Position numbers and translations under genes: made by a program
From: Pyrinomonadaceae bacterium
Lineage (GTDB): Bacteria > Acidobacteriota > Blastocatellia > Pyrinomonadales > Pyrinomonadaceae
NCBI GenBank assembly: GCA_019694395.1
Contig: JAIBCC010000010.1
Location: forward strand, 105,889-169,888
DNA length: 64,000 bases
Reading direction: 5' to 3'
Part shown: piece after piece, positions 35,629 through 45,010 of the stretch
Position numbering within the stretch: position 1 is the first letter of the stretch
Layout of the letters: each line of letters opens with the position of its first letter
Notes under the pieces: generated by a model
What the model saw: only the letters and a program-made list of their open reading frames with translations
Told to the model about the DNA's origin: nothing
Databases searched by the model: none

Positions 35629-36192
35629 TTACCGGGTTAATTCGCGGTGAAGCCAAGCCTTGGCAATAGCCCAATCTCGTGCGGCGGTGGCTCTGGAAAT
35701 ATGAAGTGCTTCCGCCGTTTCTTCTAAACTCAACCCGCTGAAATATCGCAGTTCAACCACGCGGGTTTGTTGCACATCAAGCTCTTCTAAACGCTTTAAT
35801 GCTTCATCAAGGGCAATCAAATCAACGTTTATCTGATTAGAAACAACAAAGCCGATTTCTTCCAGCGAAATTTTTACATCATCTCCGCCGCGTTTGTCAC
35901 GGTGTTTGGTGCGGGCGTGGTCAACCAATATCTGGCGCATCGCATTGGCGGCAATGGCAAAAAAATGTGTTCGATTTTGTAAATCAACCGATTTTTGCTC
36001 AACTAATTTTAAATAAACTTCGTGAATCAAAGCGGTTGTTTGTAAGGTGTGATTCGGGTTTTCCTTTCGCAAATATCGTTTGGCTTGTTTATGTAATTCG
36101 TCATAAACCAACGGCAAAAGTTCATTAAAAGCCTCGCGTTTGCCCTCGCTCCACTCACGCAAAAGGACAGTAATTTGTTGAGTTTGATTCAT
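35629..36192 (-). CDS. ECF sigma factor, Sig-70_X6 (TIGR02999) type
   Basis: A 187-residue sigma factor with region 2 (EAFNELLPLVYDELHKQAKRYLRKE, HTLQTTALIHEVYLKLV, FFAIAANAMRQILVDHAR) and region 4 helix-turn-helix (VELRYFSGLSLEETAEALHISRATAARDW). The DHARTKHRDKRGGD linker is typical of the acidobacterial and planctomycete group. No anti-sigma gene is adjacent; members of this group are generally linked to Ser/Thr kinases, and one lies 0.9 kb downstream on the same strand. Its own upstream region has a TATAAT-like sequence but no copy of the GAGACGG motif. Confidence 0.93.
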   Translation of the reverse strand: MNQTQQITVLLREWSEGKREAFNELLPLVYDELHKQAKRYLRKENPNHTLQTTALIHEVYLKLVEQKSVDLQNRTHFFAIAANAMRQILVDHARTKHRDKRGGDDVKISLEEIGFVVSNQINVDLIALDEALKRLEELDVQQTRVVELRYFSGLSLEETAEALHISRATAARDWAIAKAWLHRELTR

Positions 36193-36230
36193 CTGGAAAA
36201 AATTATAACAAAAATTTGTTGCGGTTGAGT

Positions 36231-36331
36231 GAAAAAGTGAGAAAGTGAAAAGGTGAAAAAAGATTTAGTCAAGAATGTCTAAAATAACTAATCAGAAAAC
36301 TAAATTACCGACTTTTTCACACTTTCACTTT
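36231..36331. repeat. Facing AAAGTGA-type arrays
   Basis: GTGAAAAAGTGAGAAAGTGAAAAGGTGAAAA on the left (broken units of about 7) faces TTTTTCACACTTTCACTTTT on the right. They can pair as an imperfect hairpin between the divergent sigma-factor and secreted-protein genes. Confidence 0.65.
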
Positions 36332-36345
36332 TAAACTTTAAATTT

Positions 36346-36382
36346 TTTTGAGACGGTTTTTCATTGCGTATCGCTTTAATAA
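36346..36382 (+). promoter_or_regulatory. Predicted ECF-type promoter, copy 2
   Basis: TTTTGAGACGGTTTTT (36346-36361), spacer CATTGCGTA, TCGCTT (36371-36376), T and AATAA: identical blocks and spacing to copy 1 at 34759, while the spacer differs. It lies about 50 bases before the ATG at 36431. Confidence 0.7.
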
Positions 36383-36430
36383 TTGAAGGCACAAAAAACA
36401 CGCCTAAAAAAATTATAAATGGAGAAAATT

Positions 36431-36859
36431 ATGAAAAAATTAGCACTTTTAATCGGACTCGTATTCACTTTCGGAGTTTTAGCAAATGCACAATCAACCA
36501 AACAGATTGCGGTTCACGTTCCTTTTGATTTTTATGTTAAAGGACAAAAAATGAATGCCGGTGATTATGTCATTGAAAGTGCTTCGCCGCAATCAAATCA
36601 GGCAGCATTGATTTTTCGGGAAAAAAGCGGGAAAGCCAAAGGAATGTTGATTACAATTCCAATTGATTTGGGCAATAACCAAATGGCAGCCGCACCTTTT
36701 ATGCTTTTTAATCGTTATGGAGACGAATACTTTTTGAAAGAGATTTTTAATCCGTTAGAAAACATTGGGTTCGGTGTCAGTTCAACCAAAACGGAAAAAT
36801 ATATAGCCAAAAAGTTCGGCAAGCCGACTCAGGAAACGGTAGCAATGAATTTGAGATAA
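36431..36859 (+). CDS. Small secreted protein, acidobacterial 'VPFDF' family, copy 1
   Basis: A 142-residue protein with signal peptide (MKKLALLIGLVFTFGVLANA). The mature part has IAVHVPFDFYVKGQKMNAGDYVIES followed by beta strands and FNRYGDEYFLKEIF. The gene at 37115 codes a clear paralogue with the same VPFxF...G..L.AGEY and KYGDRYFL blocks. Function unknown; the beta-sandwich-like pattern suggests a soluble periplasmic or surface protein. The ATG at 36431 follows GGAG by 5 bases; an earlier in-frame ATG at 36419 lies upstream of that site. The predicted ECF promoter copy 2 precedes it. Confidence 0.8.
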   Translation: MKKLALLIGLVFTFGVLANAQSTKQIAVHVPFDFYVKGQKMNAGDYVIESASPQSNQAALIFREKSGKAKGMLITIPIDLGNNQMAAAPFMLFNRYGDEYFLKEIFNPLENIGFGVSSTKTEKYIAKKFGKPTQETVAMNLR

Positions 36860-36931
36860 AGATAAATCCCAAACAATCCCCAAACCGTCTGAAAAGTTTA
36901 GCTTGACCTCTTTTCTTTTCGGACAACTGAC

Positions 36932-36970
36932 GGAGAATATGAATAGATTGAAGTTCATATTCTCCTTTTT
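36932..36970 (+). terminator. Terminator of the first VPFxF gene
   Basis: A perfect 12-bp stem, GGAGAATATGAA (36932-36943) with TTCATATTCTCC (36954-36965), is followed by T5. Confidence 0.92.
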
Positions 36971-37114
36971 CATTTTGTATTACTCCTTGGCTTTTGTATT
37001 GTTTTGAAAACTGAAATAAAAAAAAATCTTTTTTTATGATTCAAAAGCGAATTATTTTCCGCGTTATTAATTGCAGGCGAAAAAAAGTCTGGGAAAAAAT
37101 ATAGGAGTAAAATT

Positions 37115-37546
37115 ATGATAAAAAAAACTGCATTTATTTTTGGATTATTAATTATGATGACTGCATCTGCTGTCTATGCCCAAAATCAAACACTCAAAGT
37201 TAATGTTCCTTTTAATTTTGAAGCACAAGGAAAAACACTTTCAGCCGGAGAGTATTCTTTGAGTTCCAGAGACGATCAAAAAGTAAGTTGGTTAATTAAT
37301 GGAAAATTAGGTAAAGATTCAACGACATTTGTTTTGGCAAATACCGTCGAGAGCGTTAATCGAGTTAATGGAAAGGGGTTGAGCTTCCGAAAATATGGTG
37401 ACCGCTATTTTCTGGCAACAATTACTTTAGCCGGTTTCAAAATTGAATTACCGCAAAACAAGGAAGAAAAAATGCTGATCCGCGAACTGACGGCAGAAAA
37501 TAGATCTGTCGAAGCAGAAAATGTGACAATTTCCGCTGTTCAATAA
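37115..37546 (+). CDS. Small secreted protein, acidobacterial 'VPFxF' family, copy 2
   Basis: A 143-residue paralogue of the protein at 36431: signal peptide to about residue 23 (AVYAQ), then LKVNVPFNFEAQGKTLSAGEYSL and SFRKYGDRYFLATI. TAGGAG lies 6 bases before the ATG. Bases 37059-37078 match the minus-10 side of promoter copy 2 at 16 of 20 positions, at a similar distance to the start, but the GAGACGG block is absent. It has its own terminator, so it is separately transcribed. Confidence 0.8.
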   Translation: MIKKTAFIFGLLIMMTASAVYAQNQTLKVNVPFNFEAQGKTLSAGEYSLSSRDDQKVSWLINGKLGKDSTTFVLANTVESVNRVNGKGLSFRKYGDRYFLATITLAGFKIELPQNKEEKMLIRELTAENRSVEAENVTISAVQ

Positions 37547-37570
37547 TCGGGAAAAGGATAATAAAATTTG

Positions 37571-37615
37571 AATGGAGAGTTTGAAATGATGAGATTTTGA
37601 ACTCTCCATTTTTTA
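37571..37615 (+). terminator. Terminator of the second VPFxF gene
   Basis: AATGGAGAGTT (37571-37581) pairs with AACTCTCCATT (37600-37610), followed by T-rich sequence. Confidence 0.88.
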
Positions 37616-37789
37616 TTTTGGGCGTGGATTGTTTGGCAGTTTAATTTTCTAAAAATCTAAACCGCTTGGGCTGATTAAAAACATCAAAGACCAAAGTCCC
37701 GAAAATATATAAATAATTTTGCTCCTTTGCTTATCCACGATTTATTCTTTAAAATTCAAGTAAAATTCTATTGAGGAAAATTTAACTGA

Positions 37790-38836
<1,047 letters not shown>

Positions 38837-38852
38837 AACCAAAGCCCAAAAT

Positions 38853-38900
38853 ATCAACCGCAAAATTTAAGTAATTTCGGCAATTTTGTGGTTGATTTTT
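38853..38900 (+). terminator. Terminator of mtnA
   Basis: ATCAACCGCAAAATT (from 38853) pairs with AATTTTGTGGTTGAT (ending 38896) with one mismatch, followed by T4. Confidence 0.85.
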
Positions 38901-38935
38901 GAGGGTGATTGCTAATTTCCGATAAAAATTAAGTT

Positions 38936-40632
38936 ATGAACTTTTTCAAAAGTCTCTTAAGTCCACTTATTAATTTTCGCGGCTTGGTTATTGGCACTTC
39001 ATTTTTGTTGGGTTTAATCGCCTTCGAACTGATATTTGTCTCTCAAAAAGATTCTAACCTGATAATATCAAGTCATATAGAACAGGGGAATTACAGAAAT
39101 ATTATGGTTTTTCTCATCCTGACCTTTGTCACCATTGTCCTTTCAGCCTGTTTTTTTTTGTCGCCTTTGCCTCATCGCGCATCTACCAAATTATATATTT
39201 TGGGCTTTTTGCCGTAGCTGTTTTTGTTGAATATAGCTATTTCAGAGCCCTTGGACATTTTACCGGGCTTGAAGATTTAGAGAACGCATTGATTGCTGCT
39301 GATGTAAATATCCGAATGGATGCTGTTTCAATCTATGTAAATTATCTGGCAATTGTTCCGACAGTAGTTTTTGGAATCTTATTAATAATTTCAAAGCCAA
39401 TACTTAAAAATTGCTGGAAATATTTTCTCTCGCTGTTCATTGTTTTTTGCAGTTTTTTTATATTAACCGGGTATTTTACCAGCAATTCCTTTCACACACT
39501 TTCTTTTACAGCTTTTTACCGAACACTCATCAATTTTCCGCAAAGTTGGTATCTAGGCTCTACTTTTCAGGCTCCCCGTTACAAACTTTATAATGCCGTT
39601 CGTCAGCCAATTTCTTATCGGTCGGGTTCTATCCCTTCAAATAACATAGTTTTTATTATTGATGAATCTGTTCGAGGCGACCATCTGAGCCTGAACGGTT
39701 ATAAAAGAGAGACCACTCAATTTCTTGATGAATTAAATAAAAAAGGCTTGATAAAGAATTGGGGAATTGCTGTTTCGGGAACTACCTGTAGTATGACATC
39801 AAACAATCTGATGTTGACAGGGCTAACGGAACTTCCTGATGTTACTTATAAAGTCTATCAACTGCCGACCATATTTCAGTATGCTAAAGCTATGGGATAT
39901 AAGACCTATTATTTTGATGGACAAGTATCACAACTTTGGAATGGGAAAAACTCTGATATTTCAGATTATGGAGAATGGATCACCTCAAAAGATTGGAAAA
40001 GCCCAAACAAATTTGATATTGATGCCGAAATTGCTGAAAAGATAAATGAAATTACTACTGCTTCAACCGGGAATTTTATCTGGATCAATAAAGTTGGAGT
40101 GCATAAGCCGTATAAAAATTCATATCCAAATACTGAAACGATTTGGCAGCCTGTTTCGTCGGACGAGGATTTTACTGTTATTTATGATAAAAACGAGGCT
40201 AAAGAAAAGATTGAAAATGAATATGATAATGCCATTAAATACAATTCAAACAGTTTTTTCAGAACGCTTTTTGATAAAGGTATTCCGTCTGCCAGTTTTT
40301 TTATTTACACCTCCGATCATGGGCAGAGTTTGAGTGAAAATGGAGAAACTGTCTCTCATTGTTCCAATACAAAGAATGAGGCTAATGTGCCGTTGTTTAT
40401 GATTGCTAATATCAAAGATTTGAATCAAGTGGATACAGGATACAAAGCAACGCACGCTAATTTATTCGCTACTATTCTGGATTTAATGAAATTCCCGGAA
40501 GACAAAAAGGCGTATAATTATGCAACTTCTCTACTTAAAGCAAAAGCCTCAGACTCACAGGCAAGATATTATTTTGTCGGCGACCTTTTTGGAAAAGGGA
40601 GAAGTAAAAAATATCCGTTTGACCAATATTGA
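38936..40632 (+). pseudogene. Phosphoethanolamine transferase-like (sulfatase fold) gene with frameshift in a T9 tract
   Basis: Two open frames make one protein. The first (38936-39217) codes the first membrane helices, and the second continues the helices and the catalytic domain to 40632. Reading the second frame from the nine-T run at 39151-39159 gives an unbroken membrane segment up to its first ATG at 39289, so the frame is lost in the homopolymer; one extra T would restore it. The catalytic domain has VFIIDESVRGDHLSLNGY (metal Glu), SGTTCSMTSN (Thr nucleophile) and YTSDHGQSLSENG (metal Asp and His), as in EptA-type enzymes that decorate lipid A or glycans. It could be mutation, slippage or an assembly error. 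Confidence 0.8.
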
Positions 40633-40663
40633 TTGGAAATTAGTTTGATTTAAAAGATCACAT

Positions 40664-41620
40664 TTAAGAAGCAAACCGACTATTTCGCCACCACTCAATT
40701 GTTTTTGATAGTCCGTCTTCCAAATCAATAAGTTTTTTGTAACCCAAATATTCCACCGCCTTTGAGTTATCAGCTAAACTGTGAATGATGTCGCCTTTGC
40801 GCAGGGCTTCATAGCGGACTTTAATGTCTGGACGCTCCAATAATCCCTGCACAACTTTGAATAATTCATTCAACGAAATTGCCTCGCCATTAGCAACGTT
40901 CATTACTTCACCGATTCCTTTATCGGTTTGAGCTGCTTTGAGATTGGCATTAACGACATTGGCAACAAAAGTAAAATCGCGGGTTTGTTCGCCGTCTCCG
41001 TAAATGACAGGCTGTTCGCCTTTTGCCAGTGCATCAACGAAACGCGAAATTACGCCCGAATATTGCGAAGAAGGATTTTGGCGCGGACCAAAGACGTTAA
41101 AATAACGCAGACAAAGCGTTTCCAGTCCGTAAGCACGATAGAAAACCTGTGCATAATATTCGCCCACCAGTTTTGCAACAGCATAAGGAGAAAGCGGATC
41201 GGGACGCATTGTTTCAACTTTCGGAGAAATTTCCTGATCGCCGTAAGCCGAGCTAGAAGCAGCATATACAACACGGCGAACCCCATTTTCTTTAGCTTTC
41301 AGCAAAAGATTGAAAGTTGCATTGATACAAGCCTCGTGAGTCTCGGCGGGATTATCTACGGAACGGGGAACTGATGGAAGGGCAGCTTGATGGAAAACGA
41401 TTTCAACATTTTCGATGGCTTTTTTCAATGCCGAATCATCATTTATATCGCCTTCGATAAAATCAAAATCACCGTGGATTTCTTCCAGATTTTCACGAAA
41501 TCCGGTGATCAAGTTGTCAATAATTTTGACTTTTGCACCTTGTCGGATAAGTTCGTCTGCGAGGTTTGAGCCAATAAAACCCGCTCCACCTGTAACTAAA
41601 ACGTTTGTTGTTAAGCTCAT
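40664..41620 (-). CDS. NAD-dependent nucleotide-sugar epimerase (UDP-GlcNAc C4-epimerase, WbpP-like)
   Basis: A 318-residue extended SDR. The NAD-binding site is VTGGAGFIGSNL, the catalytic triad is in AASSSAYGD and SPYAVAKLVGEYY (YxxxK), and RYFNVFGPRQNP and GDGEQTRDF are typical of UDP-hexose and UDP-N-acetylhexosamine epimerases. The exact sugar cannot be fixed. It converges on the phosphoethanolamine-transferase-like gene with a 31-base gap. It probably supplies a precursor for the polysaccharide locus further right. Confidence 0.88.
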   Translation of the reverse strand: MSLTTNVLVTGGAGFIGSNLADELIRQGAKVKIIDNLITGFRENLEEIHGDFDFIEGDINDDSALKKAIENVEIVFHQAALPSVPRSVDNPAETHEACINATFNLLLKAKENGVRRVVYAASSSAYGDQEISPKVETMRPDPLSPYAVAKLVGEYYAQVFYRAYGLETLCLRYFNVFGPRQNPSSQYSGVISRFVDALAKGEQPVIYGDGEQTRDFTFVANVVNANLKAAQTDKGIGEVMNVANGEAISLNELFKVVQGLLERPDIKVRYEALRKGDIIHSLADNSKAVEYLGYKKLIDLEDGLSKTIEWWRNSRFAS

Positions 41621-41745
41621 AAAATAAATTGAAAGGGGGCATTAGAAAGGCGAGAGCGTTTACCCTCAACTTCCATTCTAACCGTTGTAGATTAATAATT
41701 TCAACCGTGTTATTTTAAGTTTATAAATCCATTGGAGTCAAAAGA

Positions 41746-43410
41746 ATGAAAAGAACATTTCAAGTTGCAGTAATTTTGCTGTTTTTCGGCTTAATGTTTG
41801 CTTTTAACGGACAAGCTCAGGTGCGTCCATACAAAATCGCTTATGAACTTTCGATGTCAAACCCCGCCTCGCATTTGTTTGAAGTAAAAATGACCATCGA
41901 AACATCAGTCCCCGAATCCAAAATTGATTTGCAGATGCCTCGCTGGTCGCCAGGACGTTATGCAGTGGTTGATTTTGCCAAAGGTGTGCAGGAAGTTCGT
42001 GCTAGAACGGGTTGTGCAGCAAACGTAAGAGATTGTCTTTCAACCTCACTTCCTGTAACTAGAATTGATACTCAAACTTGGCGAATTGCTCCGCAAACTG
42101 GACAAATTAAAGCTAATAGACAAAAAATTGTAGAAATAACCTACAAAGTTTTTGCCAATAATCTTTCAGGAACTTTTTCGCAATTGGATGAACGCCACGC
42201 CAATTTTAACGGCGGAACGATTTTTATGTATATCGTTGATCATAAACCGGATCCGGTAAGTTTAAAGATAACGCCTCCGGCAAATTGGAAAATTATCAAC
42301 GGACGAATGATTCGTGATGACCAAAGAGATTGGAATTTTGATAATTACGATATTTTAATTGATACACCAACTGAAATTGCTCCTGATTGGACGGTTGATG
42401 AATTTAGGGTGGACGGCAAACTTTATCGAGTGATGATTCATTCATTTGGCGATGAAGGCGGGAAGCGTCCGCAATTTGTCAAAGATGTCGAAAAAATCGT
42501 GCGGGCGGAAACGTCAATGATGCCTGCCCCCGATTATGACAGTTACACTTTTATTTTCCATTTCGCACCAAAAAATGAGACGGGCGGTGATGGGATGGAG
42601 CATCTGACTTCGACACAAATCATTGAAACCGATACGCTGGCTTCAAAAGATGGTTATGAAGATGGATTAAGCACCGCCGCCCACGAGTTCTTTCACGTTT
42701 GGAATGTCAAAAGATTGCGTCCGGTCGGATTAGGTCCCTGGGATTTTACTAAGCCCGTTAATACGCAGGGACTTTTTATTGCGGAAGGTTTCACCAATTA
42801 TTACGGCAAAATGCACTTGCATCGCGGTAGCATCTGGACGGATAAAGATTTGATCGAAAGTTACAGTCGAACAATTACTTTGATAGAAAATTCATCCGGC
42901 AGTAAATTGACCAGCGCAGTTGAAGCCTCACTGATTGCTCCGTTTCTTGACCGGGCAACGCGCGTTCAAAATACAAATATTGCTAATACAACGGTCAGCT
43001 ATTATCCGAAAGGCGAATTAGTTGGATTAACCCTTGATTTAATTATTCGCAAACGTTCAAACGGCAAAAAATCGCTTGATGATGTAATGCGAACTGCGTA
43101 TAACCAATTTTATGTAAAAAGTCCGAAAAATACTTATTATTTGAAAGGTCGCGGCTACACGGTTGAAGATTTTGAGCAGGTTGTTTCTCAAGTAACGGGC
43201 GCGAATATGAAAGACTTTTTCGACAAATATGTCCGTGATGTTCAAGTTCCGCCGTATGATGAAGGGTTGGAATTTGTCGGATTAAAACTAACCAAAACCG
43301 ATGCTACCCGACCAAACGGTGACAAATTCACCAATTACAAAATTGAGGAATTGCCAAATGCCAAAGCCGAACAAATTGCCCATCGAAAAGCCTGGCTGGC
43401 TGGAAAGTAA
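41746..43410 (+). CDS. Secreted M61-family metallopeptidase (glycyl aminopeptidase-like)
   Basis: A 554-residue zinc peptidase with signal peptide (to about GQAQV, residue 26). An N-terminal beta domain (PRWSPGRYAVVDFAKGVQEV) is followed by the gluzincin site AAHEFFHVWNVKRLRP (HExxH near residue 313) and the third-ligand helix GLFIAEGFTNYY. Family members cleave N-terminal Gly or Ala and usually end in a PDZ domain. Here the protein stops soon after the helical domain (VPPYDEGLEFVGLKL...), so the PDZ domain appears missing or reduced to its first strand. Followed by a shared terminator. Confidence 0.9.
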   Translation: MKRTFQVAVILLFFGLMFAFNGQAQVRPYKIAYELSMSNPASHLFEVKMTIETSVPESKIDLQMPRWSPGRYAVVDFAKGVQEVRARTGCAANVRDCLSTSLPVTRIDTQTWRIAPQTGQIKANRQKIVEITYKVFANNLSGTFSQLDERHANFNGGTIFMYIVDHKPDPVSLKITPPANWKIINGRMIRDDQRDWNFDNYDILIDTPTEIAPDWTVDEFRVDGKLYRVMIHSFGDEGGKRPQFVKDVEKIVRAETSMMPAPDYDSYTFIFHFAPKNETGGDGMEHLTSTQIIETDTLASKDGYEDGLSTAAHEFFHVWNVKRLRPVGLGPWDFTKPVNTQGLFIAEGFTNYYGKMHLHRGSIWTDKDLIESYSRTITLIENSSGSKLTSAVEASLIAPFLDRATRVQNTNIANTTVSYYPKGELVGLTLDLIIRKRSNGKKSLDDVMRTAYNQFYVKSPKNTYYLKGRGYTVEDFEQVVSQVTGANMKDFFDKYVRDVQVPPYDEGLEFVGLKLTKTDATRPNGDKFTNYKIEELPNAKAEQIAHRKAWLAGK

Positions 43411-43448
43411 AAGGGAAAGCTAAGTATTTCTTTATTATCTATTCTAAT

Positions 43449-43503
43449 AAAAGTAAAAAGGCAAGAACTCTCAAGATTGAGAATTTTTGCCTTTTTACTT
43501 TTA
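43449..43503. terminator. Bidirectional terminator built from AAGTAAAAAGGC heptamer arms
   Basis: AAAAGTAAAAAGGCAA (43449-43464) pairs with TTGCCTTTTTACTTTT (ending 43502), with an inner hairpin CTCTCAAGATTGAGAA. It lies between convergent genes. Its arms are the same heptamer type that flanks the starts at 13193, 13282 and 61763, and the right side continues as ACCTTTTGCCTT. Confidence 0.82.
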
Positions 43504-43523
43504 CCTTTTGCCTTGCGAAGCCT

Positions 43524-44822
43524 TTATCTGCCAACGCCGACATATTCAAAGCCGCGTTCGCGCATTTCTTTCGGCTCATAAATATTGCGAAGATCAGCAA
43601 TTTTCGGAGCTTTCAAGAGTTTTTTGACTTTGTCCATATCAAGCGCACGGAATTGATTCCACTCGGTAACTATGACCAAGGCATCGGCATCTTTAATTGC
43701 GTCATATTCATCATTTGCATATTCAATATCAGGCAAACAATGTTTGGCTTCGTCCATTGCAACAGGGTCAAAGGCTTTAACGGTTGCACCGCGTTTTTGC
43801 ATCTCTTTGATAATGTCAGCCGCCGGAGATTCACGCATATCATCGGTCTCAGGTTTAAAAGAAAGCCCCAAAACACCAATTTGTTTTCCGTTCAAATCTC
43901 CAACGAGTTTCTCAATTTTCGGCAACATTGCCTGACGTTGATAATCATTTGCTTTGATTACTGCATCAACAACCGACGTTTCGACACCATATTTATCACC
44001 AACTTTAGTAAAAGCCTTGGTATCTTTCGGGAAGCAGGAACCACCGTAACCGGGACCGGGATGCAGAAATTTGCGCCCGATACGGTTATCCATTCCCATC
44101 CCGCGTGCTACATCGTGAACGTCACATCCAATTGCGTCACAAAGATTGGCAATTTCGTTGATAAATGTAATTTTTGTCGCAAGAAAAGCGTTTGCTGCAT
44201 ATTTGATAAGTTCAGCTGCTTCTAATGAAGTAATCACAATCGGAGTTTCGATCAAATAAAGAGGACGATAGAGATCTTTCATAATGGCAATAGCATCCGG
44301 CTCGTTACTGCCGACAACAACTCTATCAGGACGCATAAAATCGTCAATCGCTGCCCCTTCGCGTAAGAATTCTGGGTTTGACGCTACACCAAAATTGGTT
44401 TTTACCTTTTGATTTTCGGTTACAAATTCCCTAAGCCATTTACCTGTGCCAACCGGAACAGTTGATTTTGTCACCAAAACTTTATAACCATTCATTGCAT
44501 TAGCAATATCTAAGGCGGCTTGTTGATAATAGCTCATATCAGGCGAGCCATCTTCTTTTGGAGGCGTTCCGACTGCCAAAAAAACAACGAGTGCCTGTTC
44601 TACTGCCGATTTAATATCCGTTGTAAAATGCAGGCGACCGGCTTTATAGTTCTTTTCAACAATTGCATCCAAGCCGGGTTCATAAATGGGCATAATATTG
44701 TTTTTTAAGCCCTCAATTTTCTTCTCATCCACATCCACACAGGTTACTTCAACGCCAAATTCAGCGAAACAAGCTCCTGTCACTAATCCAACATATCCCG
44801 TTCCAATAACTGCTATGTGCAT
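43524..44822 (-). CDS. ugd: UDP-glucose/UDP-N-acetylglucosamine 6-dehydrogenase
   Basis: A 432-residue enzyme that oxidises a UDP-hexose to the uronic acid with two NAD. The NAD site is IAVIGTGYVGLVTGACFAE, the catalytic cysteine is in PGYGGSCFPKDTKAF, and the C-terminal domain has GVLGLSFKPETDDMRESPA. It could act on UDP-glucose, or on UDP-GlcNAc as WbpA does; the WbpB/E/D-like genes at 50-56 kb make the second possible. The ATG at 44822 starts at the conserved MHIAVIG; the frame extension to 44894 is rejected. Confidence 0.93.
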   Translation of the reverse strand: MHIAVIGTGYVGLVTGACFAEFGVEVTCVDVDEKKIEGLKNNIMPIYEPGLDAIVEKNYKAGRLHFTTDIKSAVEQALVVFLAVGTPPKEDGSPDMSYYQQAALDIANAMNGYKVLVTKSTVPVGTGKWLREFVTENQKVKTNFGVASNPEFLREGAAIDDFMRPDRVVVGSNEPDAIAIMKDLYRPLYLIETPIVITSLEAAELIKYAANAFLATKITFINEIANLCDAIGCDVHDVARGMGMDNRIGRKFLHPGPGYGGSCFPKDTKAFTKVGDKYGVETSVVDAVIKANDYQRQAMLPKIEKLVGDLNGKQIGVLGLSFKPETDDMRESPAADIIKEMQKRGATVKAFDPVAMDEAKHCLPDIEYANDEYDAIKDADALVIVTEWNQFRALDMDKVKKLLKAPKIADLRNIYEPKEMRERGFEYVGVGR

Positions 44823-44935
44823 AATTTTTTTTCTAAAGATTTTGAAAGATTTTGAAGTTTTTAGAATTTCAACTAATTTTGCAGAGGTGTTCAAAATTAG
44901 TTTGTTAAAAGATTCACAAAGATAAACAAAACAAT

Positions 44936-44961
44936 GCGAGCCATATTTTGGTATGACTCGC
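44936..44961 (-). terminator. Terminator of the FecR-like gene
   Basis: GCGAGTCATA and TATGGCTCGC (reverse strand, 44961 to 44936) form a 10-bp stem with one G-T pair and loop CCAAAA, followed by a T-rich run. A second inverted repeat, AACTAATTTTG/CAAAATTAGTT, lies at about 44873-44904. Confidence 0.78.
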
Positions 44962-45010
44962 TAATTAGTTTGAACATTTACTTAAGCAAAATCAAATGCT
45001 GATGTTCAAT

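Noticed and set aside
40928..41374. 148-codon open frame on the forward strand
   Set aside because: Antisense to the epimerase gene, which has all its family motifs.
43653..44225. 190-codon open frame on the forward strand
   Set aside because: It lies entirely opposite the ugd gene, has no ribosome site or protein-like composition, and is rich in Cys, Ile and Phe as expected of an antisense shadow.
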